From: Acidobacteriota bacterium
Lineage (GTDB): Bacteria > Actinomycetota > Acidimicrobiia > Spongiisociales > UBA5794
Assembly (NCBI GenBank): GCA_022574065.1
Contig: JACZST010000001.1
Span: 28,218-43,500, forward strand
Reading direction: 5' to 3'
DNA length: 15,283 nucleotides
Shown here: positions 7,740-15,136 of the stretch, one piece after another
Layout: the number at the start of each line of letters is the position of its first letter
Numbering within the stretch: the first letter of the stretch is position 1
Notes under the pieces: model-generated
The model's database searches: none
What the model was told of the DNA's origin: nothing
The model's input: only the letters and a program-made list of their open reading frames with translations
Program-made: the position numbers and the translations under genes

Positions 7740-8621
7740 TCAGACTGAAACGCTTCCTGTCTGGCGTAGCCGCGGGATGGTGTCAGCGGCGATCCGCTCC
7801 AGCGTTCGCTGCTGATCCGGCCGAGGCTGGTCGATCACGAAGTCGTCGATCCCAATGGCCCGATACTGTTCGATGACCTCCTCGAACGCATCAGGGCTCT
7901 CCCACGGGTCGGGCAGGCCCTGCTCCGTCATCTTTGAAGCCCAGCCGTAGAAGGAGCGGCGAATCTCGCTCGGTTCACGACCAATCGACACGCAGTGCTC
8001 GTTCAGAATGCTGTTGCGTTCCGCCATCTCCTCCACCGTGCCAAACGAGTTCCAGATATCCGCGTACTGGGCACAGATCCGCAACATGTGATTGCGATGT
8101 GCCGCGAGCATCAGGGGAGGGCGAGGGCGCTGGACCGGTCCTGGCCTCACGTACGCCTGATCGAGTTGGTAGTACTCACCGTTGTAGGTGGTCGTCTCGT
8201 TTCGCAAGAGCGAATCGACGATCTCGACTGCTTCCCGAAAGCGGTCAACCCGCTCCGGCGGCGTATCGAACTCGATACCCATCCGCTGGTGCTCCCCCTC
8301 GTACCAGCCGCAACCAATCCCCAGCGTGAGCCGACCCGATGAGACGTGGTCCACAGTCATCGCCTGCTGCGCCAGAAGAGCTGGGTGTCGGAAGGTGTTC
8401 GAGGAGACGAGGACACCGATGCGAATTGACGTCGTGTGGACGGCGAGCGCCGAAAGCAGGGTCCATCCTTCGAAGAGTGGACCGGTCGGTTGGCTGGGTT
8501 GATTGAAGTGATCGGTGTCCCACACACTGTCGAAACCGAGCTCCTCAAACATCCTCCAGCGCTCGGTCAGGGTGTCGTAGGGCTGGTTCTGATCCGTGCA
8601 GATCCCGAAAGTCGTCGTCAT
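7740..8621 (-). CDS. LLM class (luciferase-like) F420-dependent oxidoreductase
   Basis: A 293-residue TIM-barrel enzyme of the bacterial luciferase-like superfamily. Recognisable segments are FEELGFDSVWDTDHF (25-39), SIRIGVLVSSNTFRHPALLA (65-84), TVDHVSSGRLTLGIGCGWYEGEH (89-111) and RFREAVEIVDSLL (127-139). These match the actinobacterial F420-type group more than the two-component FMNH2 monooxygenases, though the cofactor is inferred. ATG 8621 is chosen over the GTG-like extension to 8693 because AAGGAG lies 4 bases upstream and the family starts with a short strand such as TTTFGI. It is the first gene of an operon with the MBL hydrolase and, beyond, the regulator relic. The likely role is oxidation or reduction of an organic substrate; no substrate can be named. 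Confidence 0.88.
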   Translation of the reverse strand: MTTTFGICTDQNQPYDTLTERWRMFEELGFDSVWDTDHFNQPSQPTGPLFEGWTLLSALAVHTTSIRIGVLVSSNTFRHPALLAQQAMTVDHVSSGRLTLGIGCGWYEGEHQRMGIEFDTPPERVDRFREAVEIVDSLLRNETTTYNGEYYQLDQAYVRPGPVQRPRPPLMLAAHRNHMLRICAQYADIWNSFGTVEEMAERNSILNEHCVSIGREPSEIRRSFYGWASKMTEQGLPDPWESPDAFEEVIEQYRAIGIDDFVIDQPRPDQQRTLERIAADTIPRLRQTGSVSV

Positions 8622-8642
8622 TCCGCTCCTTGCCGGGACGCT

Positions 8643-8661
8643 ACCGATCGTTGACCGATCG
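8643..8661. repeat. Tandem 8-base direct repeat upstream of the LLM operon
   Basis: ACCGATCG occurs at 8643-8650 and again at 8654-8661, an 11-base period, about one helical turn. It lies 22-40 bases upstream of the LLM start, where an operator could sit. Each copy contains the palindrome CGATCG, so chance is not excluded. Confidence 0.4.
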
Positions 8662-8738
8662 ATGTTGAAGATGTTAACGCCAAGGCGCCGCACCCTTCCC
8701 GAGGCATGTTTGGTAGGCCTGGTGAACGCTCCGTCCTA

Positions 8739-8751
8739 CCCTGATTCAGGG
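8739..8751. promoter_or_regulatory. Perfect inverted repeat upstream of the LLM operon
   Basis: CCCTGA-T-TCAGGG, six-base arms around one central base, lies between the LLM start (8621) and the EthD-like stop (8795). It could be an operator for the LLM operon or part of the 3' end of the preceding transcript; there is no T tract. Confidence 0.3.
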
Positions 8752-8794
8752 CCGGTTCGTTGATCTGATAGCCGGTTGGTGGCCCGTCATTGGT

Positions 8795-9184
8795 TCAAGC
8801 TAGCCAGGCGTTGTTGGTCAACGATCCGGGTCCCATAATGGGCGGAGGAATGTAGACGTGCTCCTTGACGATCCAGAATCTGCCATTGGGCTTTGCGTAA
8901 TTCAGCACATCCTCCCAAGCGGCCGCTTCGTTCTCGGATTCGAACGATTCGTTCATGGTCTCCTCGTCGTCCCACCATTGCTCGACGAAGCCATCCACTT
9001 GTTCTTCGCCCTCAACCGTCGGGTTGTTCGGGTTCTCCAGTTTCTTCAGCACCTCCGAAACCACATAGCCGCGCAGCGGGCCGCTGCCGGCCGAAATGGA
9101 CGCGTGGACATCACGCCAGTAGTCGAAGAACTCACGCGTCGTGAAGTCATCGCGTTTGAAGGCGGTTCCGATCAGCTTGATCAC
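8795..9184 (-). CDS. EthD-domain (dimeric alpha/beta barrel) protein
   Basis: A 129-residue small protein of the EthD type, named from the ethyl tert-butyl ether degradation cluster, where it accompanies an oxygenase. The fold is a ferredoxin-like dimeric barrel. Visible features are a first strand IKLIGTAFKR, the conserved FFDYWRDVHAS helix (residues 19-29, His27), GYVVSEVL, the acidic QVDGFVEQWWDDEETMNE stretch and a final strand RFWIVKEHVY. GTG 9184 is chosen because CTCCTTT at 9190-9196 reads as AAAGGAG on the minus strand, 5 bases before it. A longer frame from 9370 has no family similarity. It lies downstream of the epimerase on the same strand, 222 bases apart. Function in this cluster is unknown; a cyclase/isomerase or accessory role is possible. 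Confidence 0.8.
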   Translation of the reverse strand: MIKLIGTAFKRDDFTTREFFDYWRDVHASISAGSGPLRGYVVSEVLKKLENPNNPTVEGEEQVDGFVEQWWDDEETMNESFESENEAAAWEDVLNYAKPNGRFWIVKEHVYIPPPIMGPGSLTNNAWLA

Positions 9185-9406
9185 GGGGGCTCCTTTCGTT
9201 GATAGCCAATCACAGCTGATGACTAGCAGAGTCGGCAACCCCGAGAGTGAAAAGATTGTCCAAGACCAGCGTGAATCGAAGGAGAGACGCCGAGCCACCG
9301 GAGCGTCGACTCTGAGCGATTTGGCTACGCTCGACAACTCGAGGGTGGGAGTGGGGCAGGTGCGTTCCACGCTCAGTTCGCGGCTGTCGGCGTCAAACGC
9401 GCCCGG

Positions 9407-10339
9407 TCACAACCTCGCCTCGAAGAACTCGGCCGTCGCCACAATCGCCTCGCGGAGCGGAGTATGTGGCACGACACCAAATCGCGCCAATAGTGGCCCG
9501 TCGTCCCCTCGGCCGGGAAACGGGAGGCTGCCGCCACCAATAGTGATGTCACTGCGCCCAGTCACCTCGTGGACGATGGATACGAAGTCGCCAACCGACA
9601 CGGTGTCGCCGCCGAGGGTGTAGACGCCGGCCCCTTCACCACCCTCCCGTGCAGCCATGATGAATTGAAGAGCGACATCCGGCGCAAATTGGTACGTGGC
9701 GGTACCGCCGTACTCGATGTGGTAGGGCTCTCCACGCACTGCCGCCTCGATCGAGAGAGTGGGCTGCGATGTCAGGCCCTGATCGCGGAGCGGACCAAAC
9801 ACCGTGTACGGTCGCAAGCCGATGCTCGGTACGCCATCATCCTGCCAAAACACGCGAGCCGTGTCCTCGTTGGCCATCTTGTACACGCCGTACAGCGTGT
9901 CGGGCAACCGTGCCGCACCCGCCGGCAGAACGTCGGTGTCGTAGTTCCGGGGGTGGCCGTAGACGGCGAAGCTGCTGGCATAGGAGAGATGCTCGACACC
10001 GTGCTCACGCACTGCCTCGAAGACATTGACCGTGCCGGTGACGTTCACTGCTGCTCCTTGTGCAGGGTCGGCGCGGACGAAGGGAACTTGCAGTGCGGCA
10101 AGGTGGATCACATGTGTCCGTCCAGCCACGGCCGCGCCAACGTGCCCCCGGACGGTGATGTCGGCCTTGATGCGCTTCGCGCGAGCCAGATCGTTATCGT
10201 CGATGATCGCTCGCAATCTGGCGTCGTTATCCGATAAATCGAAGATCGCTACATCGACGCCTTCGTCAAGAAGCAACTTAGTGACCCAGGCACCGAGGCA
10301 GCCCATCGCGCCGGTAACGAGGAAACGCTCCTGCGGCAT
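9407..10339 (-). CDS. NAD-dependent epimerase/dehydratase family protein (extended SDR)
   Basis: A 310-residue extended SDR with an N-terminal Rossmann fold and a substrate-binding C-terminal part. Motifs are FLVTGAMGCLGAWV (the GxxGxxG dinucleotide loop), VAIFDL with the acidic NAD-selecting residue, HLAALQVP, SYASSFAVYG with the catalytic Ser, and the Tyr-Lys pair in LYGVYKMANE (about Tyr150 and Lys154). The end, VGDFVSIVHEVTGRSDI then LREAIVATAEFFEARL, is typical of sugar-nucleotide epimerase-like enzymes. The ATG at 10339 is used; a GTG three bases upstream is equally possible, and neither has a strong Shine-Dalgarno site. It is divergent from the classical SDR at 10591. In catabolic clusters such proteins are often general NAD(P)-dependent dehydrogenases, so sugar metabolism should not be assumed. 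Confidence 0.85.
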   Translation of the reverse strand: MPQERFLVTGAMGCLGAWVTKLLLDEGVDVAIFDLSDNDARLRAIIDDNDLARAKRIKADITVRGHVGAAVAGRTHVIHLAALQVPFVRADPAQGAAVNVTGTVNVFEAVREHGVEHLSYASSFAVYGHPRNYDTDVLPAGAARLPDTLYGVYKMANEDTARVFWQDDGVPSIGLRPYTVFGPLRDQGLTSQPTLSIEAAVRGEPYHIEYGGTATYQFAPDVALQFIMAAREGGEGAGVYTLGGDTVSVGDFVSIVHEVTGRSDITIGGGSLPFPGRGDDGPLLARFGVVPHTPLREAIVATAEFFEARL

Positions 10340-10590
10340 CACATGAGGCTACTCGTTCTGTGCGAGGCTCACTTTCGGGTCTCATCGCTTTGGTGAGTTC
10401 GACGCTGCGTGTGCCCAGAACGCGGCGATGACGCAGCGAATCCTCGTGCCATACTCAAATCCGGCGCAGACCGGTCAACAGAGGGGACTTTGTACACGAT
10501 CCGGCCAACGTAAGGAGCCGACATCACGAACAGCACATGCGTTTACCAGCTCAACACCAGGGCTGACTCGCTCCGCATGGAGCGCTGACC
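10340..10590. other. 251-base divergent intergenic region
   Basis: This gap separates the epimerase (minus) from the SDR (plus). A strong AAGGAG at 10512-10517 is followed 5 bases later by ATC rather than a normal start; the frame from that ATC runs 21 codons to a TGA at 10586-10588, two bases before the SDR GTG. The SDR's own ribosome site is GGAG at 10579-10582. No clear promoter hexamer pair was found. Confidence 0.4.
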
Positions 10591-11298
10591 GTGCCGAGGC
10601 GCGCTCTCGTCACGGGCGGGGCAAGCGGTATCGGCCTTGCTTGCGCAGTCCGCTTGACCGCGGACGGACTCGAGGTCGCCATCGTCGACGCGAACCTGGC
10701 GCAGCTCGAACGGGTCTCTCGTCAGATGACAAGCTCACACCACGTCGACGTATCCGATGCCGCTGCCATCGACACTCTGGTGGCTTCCCTCGATCCGGTT
10801 GACGTACTCGTCAACAGCGCTGGCATCTCCGGACCAAACGTCCCGGTATGGGAAGTCGACGATGCAGGCTGGGCCAGGACATTGGAGGTGAACCTCACCG
10901 GGACGTTCAACACAATGCGCGCCGTGCTGCCCGGGATGCGAGAGCGAGGCTGGGGACGAATTGTCAACATTGCCAGCATCGCCGGCAAGGAGGGGAATCC
11001 CAACCTCGGTGCGTACTCTGCGAGCAAGGCGGGTGTCATCGGACTCACGAAATCGGTCGCAAAGGAAGTGGCTGAAGATGGCGTGATCGTGAACGCCGTC
11101 GCACCGGCGGTCATTGCAACGCCGATGCTCGAGGGCGTAGCGCAGGAGACGATCGACTACATGGTGGCGAAGATCCCCATGGGACGTGTCGGTCAGCCTG
11201 AAGAGGTCGCCGCACTGGTCGCGTGGTTGGCGTCGGATGAATGCAGCTTCTCCACGGGCAACGCCTACGACATCTCCGGCGGTCGGGCCACCTACTAA
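10591..11298 (+). CDS. Short-chain dehydrogenase/reductase (classical SDR)
   Basis: A 235-residue classical SDR, intact. It has RALVTGGASGIG (TGxxxGxG loop, residues 8-15), an acidic residue after strand 2 (AIVDAN) pointing to NAD(H), VLVNSAGI (the NNAG motif, with Ser), Asn101 in LEVNLTGTF, catalytic Ser129 in VNIASIAG, Tyr142 and Lys146 in AYSASKAG, and the end strand ...SGGRATY. The GTG start has GGAG 8 bases upstream and gives the usual short N-terminus before strand 1. Length is at the short end of the 235-260 residue family range. It would interconvert an alcohol and a ketone in the pathway. Unlike the SDR remnant at 601-964 it keeps all catalytic residues, so it may have taken over that job. 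Confidence 0.88.
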   Translation: MPRRALVTGGASGIGLACAVRLTADGLEVAIVDANLAQLERVSRQMTSSHHVDVSDAAAIDTLVASLDPVDVLVNSAGISGPNVPVWEVDDAGWARTLEVNLTGTFNTMRAVLPGMRERGWGRIVNIASIAGKEGNPNLGAYSASKAGVIGLTKSVAKEVAEDGVIVNAVAPAVIATPMLEGVAQETIDYMVAKIPMGRVGQPEEVAALVAWLASDECSFSTGNAYDISGGRATY

Positions 11299-11456
11299 CA
11301 GAGGTGAACGTGGGCACCCCGGACCGAATCGGCTTATTGGGCGTCGAGAAACCAAACACAGAGACCCTTGCTACTGCTCGCGTTGGAGCGATGCCGGGGC
11401 TGCGTGCGCCTTTCCTTCCCATCAGGTATCGCGACGACTTGGCGCCGGCCGCGAGT

Positions 11457-12893
11457 TCAGCCCTGGTTTGGCTCTCGAACGCTGGTCAGTGGCCGGGTGA
11501 ACACGCCGTCGTTGTTGCGAGCTGCTTCATACGCCCAGGCTGCCTGCAGCGTTAGACGGTCCCGGTGTTTGGCCGCCACGACCTGCAGGCCGACCGGAAG
11601 GCCATCAGCCGTGAGCCCGCAAGGCACAGTGACGGCGGGTTGTTGCGAGAGGTTGAAGGGAAGCGAGAACGGCGACCACGTCTGCCACCGCTGGTGGGGC
11701 CACACCGTGGGGACCTCGACGCCCGCCTCGAATGCGGCGATAGGCATGGTCGGGGTGAGTAGGAAGTCGTAGTCCTCGAGCAGGGCACTGAGGGCAACGG
11801 CGACGTCGATCCGCTCCTGGAAAGCCCTCAAATAGTCGACTGCGGTGAGTCGTGCACCCTCTTCGGCGATCTCGGCCAGTCCCGGGTCGAGTAGATCGCG
11901 TTGCCCGGGATCCAGACCCATCACGACCGCGGCTGCTCCCAGGTACCAGAGTGTTTCCCAGGTACGCAACGGATCGGTGAAACCGGGATCGTCAACAACG
12001 ACCTTCGCTCCAAGCGCCTCGAAAACCTCGGCCGCCTCGGTCACGAGGAGCACAATCTCGGGGTCGACCTCTGCGTAGCCGAGCGTGAGGCTGAACGCGA
12101 CGCGACGACCGGCAACGCCGTCCTCGAGTCCCGCCCGGAAGTCGACCGTGTTCGTCGGAAGCGCGGTCCAGTCGCGCGGGTCATAACCGGCCAACACCTG
12201 GAACAACAGCGCAGCATCTTCGACGGTGCGTGCCATCGGTCCCGCGTGAGCGAGGGTGCCGAACGGGCTCATCGGCCAGTAGGGAACCCGCCCGAACGTG
12301 GGCTTCAACCCGACCGTTCCCGTGAAGGCGCCTGGAATGCGAATCGATCCGCCGCCGTCGGAGCCGAGCGCGAGCGGAGACATGCCTATGGCAAGGGCCG
12401 CAGCACTCCCTCCGCTCGAACCGCCCGGTGTTCTGTTCGTGTCCCACGGGTTGCGGGTTATCCCCGTCAGTGGGCTGTCAGTGATGCCCTTCCACCCGAA
12501 CTCAGGCGTGGTCGTTTTGCCAATGAGCACGGCACCCCCTTCTCGTAGCCGGGCCACGGCCGGCGCGTCGTGCTTCCAGGGCTGCGCCGGATTCACGAGC
12601 CGTGACCCTTTGAGTGTTGGCCACGCTTTCGTCAAGAAGATGTCCTTGATCGCCACCACAATGCCGTCGAGCGGACCCAAAGGCTGTCCGGCGGCGAAGC
12701 GGTCTTCGGAAGCCCTGGCCTGCGTCATGGTCTCGTCTGGGTCAAGATGACAGAAGGCATTGAGCGCACCGTCGAAGGTCTCAATCCGGTCCAGCAACGC
12801 ATTGGCGGTCTCCACCGGGCTCAGCTCTCGTGACCGGTACGAGGCCGCCAGCTCGACGGCGGTGAGTGCAGGTATGTCTGAGGCGAGCGTCAT
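11457..12893 (-). CDS. Amidase (amidase-signature family)
   Basis: A 478-residue amidase-signature hydrolase cleaving a carboxamide bond. The Ser-cisSer-Lys triad is present: Lys83 in VAIKDIF, cis-Ser159 in TPGGSSGGSAAA, and nucleophile Ser183 in SDGGGSIRIP. The family block AFTGTVGLKPTFGRV follows at about 189. The end (LPVGLQVVAAKHRDRL, then LQAAWAYEAA) is standard. ATG 12893 is chosen over the open extension to 12932, which would run into the terminator. The ribosome site is weak (GAGACGG). It is read in the same direction as the half tRNA and terminator just upstream and converges with the SDR. Relatives range from aryl-acylamidases to cyclic-dimer hydrolases, so only the amide chemistry is sure. 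Confidence 0.9.
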   Translation of the reverse strand: MTLASDIPALTAVELAASYRSRELSPVETANALLDRIETFDGALNAFCHLDPDETMTQARASEDRFAAGQPLGPLDGIVVAIKDIFLTKAWPTLKGSRLVNPAQPWKHDAPAVARLREGGAVLIGKTTTPEFGWKGITDSPLTGITRNPWDTNRTPGGSSGGSAAALAIGMSPLALGSDGGGSIRIPGAFTGTVGLKPTFGRVPYWPMSPFGTLAHAGPMARTVEDAALLFQVLAGYDPRDWTALPTNTVDFRAGLEDGVAGRRVAFSLTLGYAEVDPEIVLLVTEAAEVFEALGAKVVVDDPGFTDPLRTWETLWYLGAAAVVMGLDPGQRDLLDPGLAEIAEEGARLTAVDYLRAFQERIDVAVALSALLEDYDFLLTPTMPIAAFEAGVEVPTVWPHQRWQTWSPFSLPFNLSQQPAVTVPCGLTADGLPVGLQVVAAKHRDRLTLQAAWAYEAARNNDGVFTRPLTSVREPNQG

Positions 12894-12932
12894 GCCCGTC
12901 TCATTCTCGCGACTGAGATCTCCCGAAGGCAA

Positions 12933-12957
12933 AAAGCCCTTGCAGCGCGAGGGCTTT
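12933..12957 (-). terminator. Rho-independent terminator after the half tRNA
   Basis: On the minus strand AAAGCCCT pairs with AGGGCTTT, 8 base pairs with a 9-base loop, and the stem runs straight into a T tract (AAAAA at 12931-12935 on the plus strand). It lies 7 bases beyond the tRNA 3' end on the same strand, the usual position for a tRNA terminator. Confidence 0.8.
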
Positions 12958-12963
12958 CGTTCG

Positions 12964-13005
12964 TAGCGGAGGCGGGACTTGAACCCGCGATCTTCGGTTT
13001 ATCAG
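12964..13005 (-). tRNA. 3' half of a tRNA gene (partial, attachment-site-like)
   Basis: Read on the minus strand from 13005 down, this gives an anticodon-loop-like CTGATAA, ACCGA, a variable loop AGATC, a perfect T arm (GCGGG TTCAAGT CCCGC), the acceptor strand CTCCGCT and discriminator A, with no encoded CCA. The five bases 5' of the loop (CATGA) do not pair with ACCGA, and no D arm or 5' acceptor strand (expected AGCGGAG) lies upstream. The tRNA therefore begins at the anticodon loop. GAT in the loop would mean isoleucine if real, but the missing half makes identity uncertain. Fragments breaking at the anticodon loop are typical of attachment sites used by tyrosine integrases. Confidence 0.8.
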
Positions 13006-13069
13006 TCATGTGAATTGGGTCTTCGTGGGTGCTGACGCCTCCTGAAGCAACACCGCCAGCAGGCCGAAC

Positions 13070-13168
13070 GGCGTGGTTCTCCAACGGCCGGGTGTGGCCA
13101 GCGAGCGATTTGTTGATGACTGTCGTGTTGCCAGCCCCCGAGTAGCCGCTGATGACGGTGACCAGCAC
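13070..13168 (-). pseudogene. Possible P-loop NTPase (CobW-like) N-terminal relic
   Basis: From a GTG at 13168 the minus strand encodes LVTVISGYSGAGNTTVINKS, which resembles the first strand and Walker A loop of CobW/G3E-type GTPases (usually LSGFLGAGKTTLLN). The Walker lysine is Asn here. Likeness ends after about 25-30 residues, and the frame then reads through the half tRNA. It lies 36 bases after the amidohydrolase stop. It may be debris of a lost gene, or chance similarity. Confidence 0.35.
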
Positions 13169-13204
13169 GAGATCTTATTCGGCGGCCAGCCAGGTGGTGA
13201 TGGG

Positions 13205-14845
13205 TCAGAACGGGAACTTCTGACCCTCGAACACGGTGCCCCAGATCGGGATGTCTCGCAGCTCTGTGACACCGACGTCGTAGGGGTCGGCGTCAAGAAC
13301 GGTGAAGTCGGCTTTCTTGCCCCAGCGGAGCGATCCGATCTCGTCTTCGAGGCCCAGGACGTGGGCCGCATTGATGGTGATGGCCCGCACGGCTGCGTCG
13401 AGCGAGGCTCGCTCGTGAGTGCACATCACCTCGCCTGACTCGTTAATGCGGTTGGCGGCAACCCAGGCGTTGTTCAGGGGTTGGGCCGGCGCCATGGGGA
13501 AATCGGAGTGCAGCGCGAACGGAACCCCGGCTCGTTCCAGGGAGCCGAGCCGCGACATCTGTGACGCCCGCTCGTAGCCAACGGTGTGGTCGGCGAAGGC
13601 CCGACTGAGCTCATAGACGTAGTACACGTTCACCGAGGCCAGCGCACCGAGAGCAGCCATCCGGCGCACCTGCTGGGCGCTCGAGATGCCGAAGTGCTCG
13701 AACGTGAAGCGGTGGTCGAAGCGGGGCAGCTCGAACTGGAGCTTTTCCAGGGTGGTCAGCGCCAGCTCGACACCAAGATCACCACTGCAGTGCACATGGA
13801 TCTTCATGCCGGCGTTCCAGAATGCTCGGGCGATCTGCTCAAACCGGACGGGAGGCGTCATCCACTCCCCGTGGCGACCGTCGAGATGGCCCGGGGGCTT
13901 CAGCATGAGCAGCTCGGCGAAGAACCCACCGTCGGCGAACATCTTCACGTGGTCGCTGAACCGCAGTCGGTGGGTGTTGCGCTCGGTGTAGGAACGGACC
14001 CGTTCGACCATCTCCTGATCGGAACGTTCGTCACCCTCGGGACCCATGGCATAGGGCATCAGTTGGATGCGGAACGGCGTGTCGGGCCGCTCGATGACGG
14101 CTAGGAGATGCTCCCACTCCTCCTCGAAGCCAAACAGCCCGATGGCGGCGTCCCCGATCGTGGTGTGTCCGCCCCTGTGGATCACCTGGCGCATCCGGTC
14201 GAGTCCGTCCCGAAACCGTTCGGTGCCAAGGAGGAAGTGGTTGAGGTACCGGTAGGCAAAGTTGAGGCCCGTTTCTAAGAAGGTGCCTCGATCGAGGTCG
14301 ACATGGGGATGACGCCTGGCCGCCTCGATGTCGACCTCCATCCATACGAGACAGGCATCGTTGACCACCAAGGAGTGATACCCGCGGTGCCACACGACAA
14401 TCGGGCGTGTCGCCGAGATCCCGTTGAGTGTCTCGCGGTCGATGTTGCCGTGCCAGATGGGGTGGTGACCCCAGGCGAAGAGGGGCTCGTCGGGTTCCAT
14501 CCGCTCGTCGAGGTCGATGAGCCGATCGAGCAACTCGGCGCGGCTGGCCACGGCACCCACGTCCTCCCAGGGCAGGGTCCACTCGACCGCGGTGGTGAAG
14601 TGCATAGGGAGCAGGATGGCGGCCATCGAGGGGTGGAGATGGGGGTCGATGAAGCCGGGCATGATCACGTGATTACTGAAGGTGTCGTCGATCTCGTACT
14701 CGTGGTTCTCCAGCCACGGGCGCAAGGTCTCGAGCGTCCCGACCTCGACGATGCGGCCGTCTCGCACCGCCACCGCGTCAGCCGTCGGCATCGACGGTTC
14801 CATGGTCCGTACCCGAAGGGCAGTGAAGACAGTGATCTCGGTCAT
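13205..14845 (-). CDS. Amidohydrolase family 3 protein (YtcJ-like metal-dependent hydrolase)
   Basis: A 546-residue amidohydrolase of the YtcJ-like group, cytoplasmic TIM-barrel hydrolases of amides and related bonds. Key features: N-terminal strand domain (VFTALRVRTMEP), metal ligands in PGFIDPHLHPSM (His69, His71), WGHHP (125-129), the probable metal-bridging Lys301 in DHVKMFADGGF, His350 and His352 in KIHVHCSGDLG, His384 in TFEHFG, and Asp448 in ALHSDFPMAP. The C-terminal strand domain WGKKADFTVLDADP closes it. Length is normal. The ATG follows a weak AAGG. A possible promoter lies upstream (TTGAAG, 18 bases, TAGGGT at 14918-14889). It is divergent from the SagB-type gene. Base composition appears more GC-rich than the genes to the left of the half tRNA. 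Substrate unknown. Confidence 0.88.
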   Translation of the reverse strand: MTEITVFTALRVRTMEPSMPTADAVAVRDGRIVEVGTLETLRPWLENHEYEIDDTFSNHVIMPGFIDPHLHPSMAAILLPMHFTTAVEWTLPWEDVGAVASRAELLDRLIDLDERMEPDEPLFAWGHHPIWHGNIDRETLNGISATRPIVVWHRGYHSLVVNDACLVWMEVDIEAARRHPHVDLDRGTFLETGLNFAYRYLNHFLLGTERFRDGLDRMRQVIHRGGHTTIGDAAIGLFGFEEEWEHLLAVIERPDTPFRIQLMPYAMGPEGDERSDQEMVERVRSYTERNTHRLRFSDHVKMFADGGFFAELLMLKPPGHLDGRHGEWMTPPVRFEQIARAFWNAGMKIHVHCSGDLGVELALTTLEKLQFELPRFDHRFTFEHFGISSAQQVRRMAALGALASVNVYYVYELSRAFADHTVGYERASQMSRLGSLERAGVPFALHSDFPMAPAQPLNNAWVAANRINESGEVMCTHERASLDAAVRAITINAAHVLGLEDEIGSLRWGKKADFTVLDADPYDVGVTELRDIPIWGTVFEGQKFPF

Positions 14846-15136
14846 GGGCCTTACGTAACCGCGGCGGCTCCAACGGCTTCCTCGACCGACCCTAGCCCGA
14901 GAGGCCTACGGTCTTCAATTAATGGTCGCCTCCAAACATTGGCATTCAAACTTCTTGGCTGGGTAGTTCGTTCACAGTGTGAGAAAACGCCTTACGGTTG
15001 ACACCAAACACACGGTTCGGCACCAGGACGGCACCAGCAGTCCACTCAGACTGATGGTCGCCGCTGCTTTGGTTCGCATAGCCTGACCCCCATAGACAAA
15101 CTGCGATATGTCACACCTAATTGAGCAGAAGCTGAC
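14846..15136. promoter_or_regulatory. 291-base divergent control region between amidohydrolase and SagB-type gene
   Basis: For the minus gene, TTGAAG (14918-14913) and TAGGGT (14894-14889) are spaced 18 bases apart, a possible promoter about 45 bases from the ATG. The palindrome TTACGTAA lies at about 14851-14858. A direct repeat CGGCACCAG occurs at 15018-15026 and 15029-15037. For the plus gene no consensus promoter was found; TTGACA at 14998-15003 lacks a -10 at standard spacing. Confidence 0.3.
15018..15037. repeat. Tandem 9-base direct repeat in the divergent region
   Basis: CGGCACCAG appears twice with an 11-base period, about one helical turn. It sits roughly 100 bases upstream of the SagB-type start and 170 from the amidohydrolase start. 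A regulator site is possible; nothing else in the window shares the word. Confidence 0.4.

Noticed and set aside
12964..13005. Complete tRNA-Ile gene
   Set aside because: The GAT loop and T arm fit, but no anticodon 5' stem, D arm or 5' acceptor strand is present upstream.
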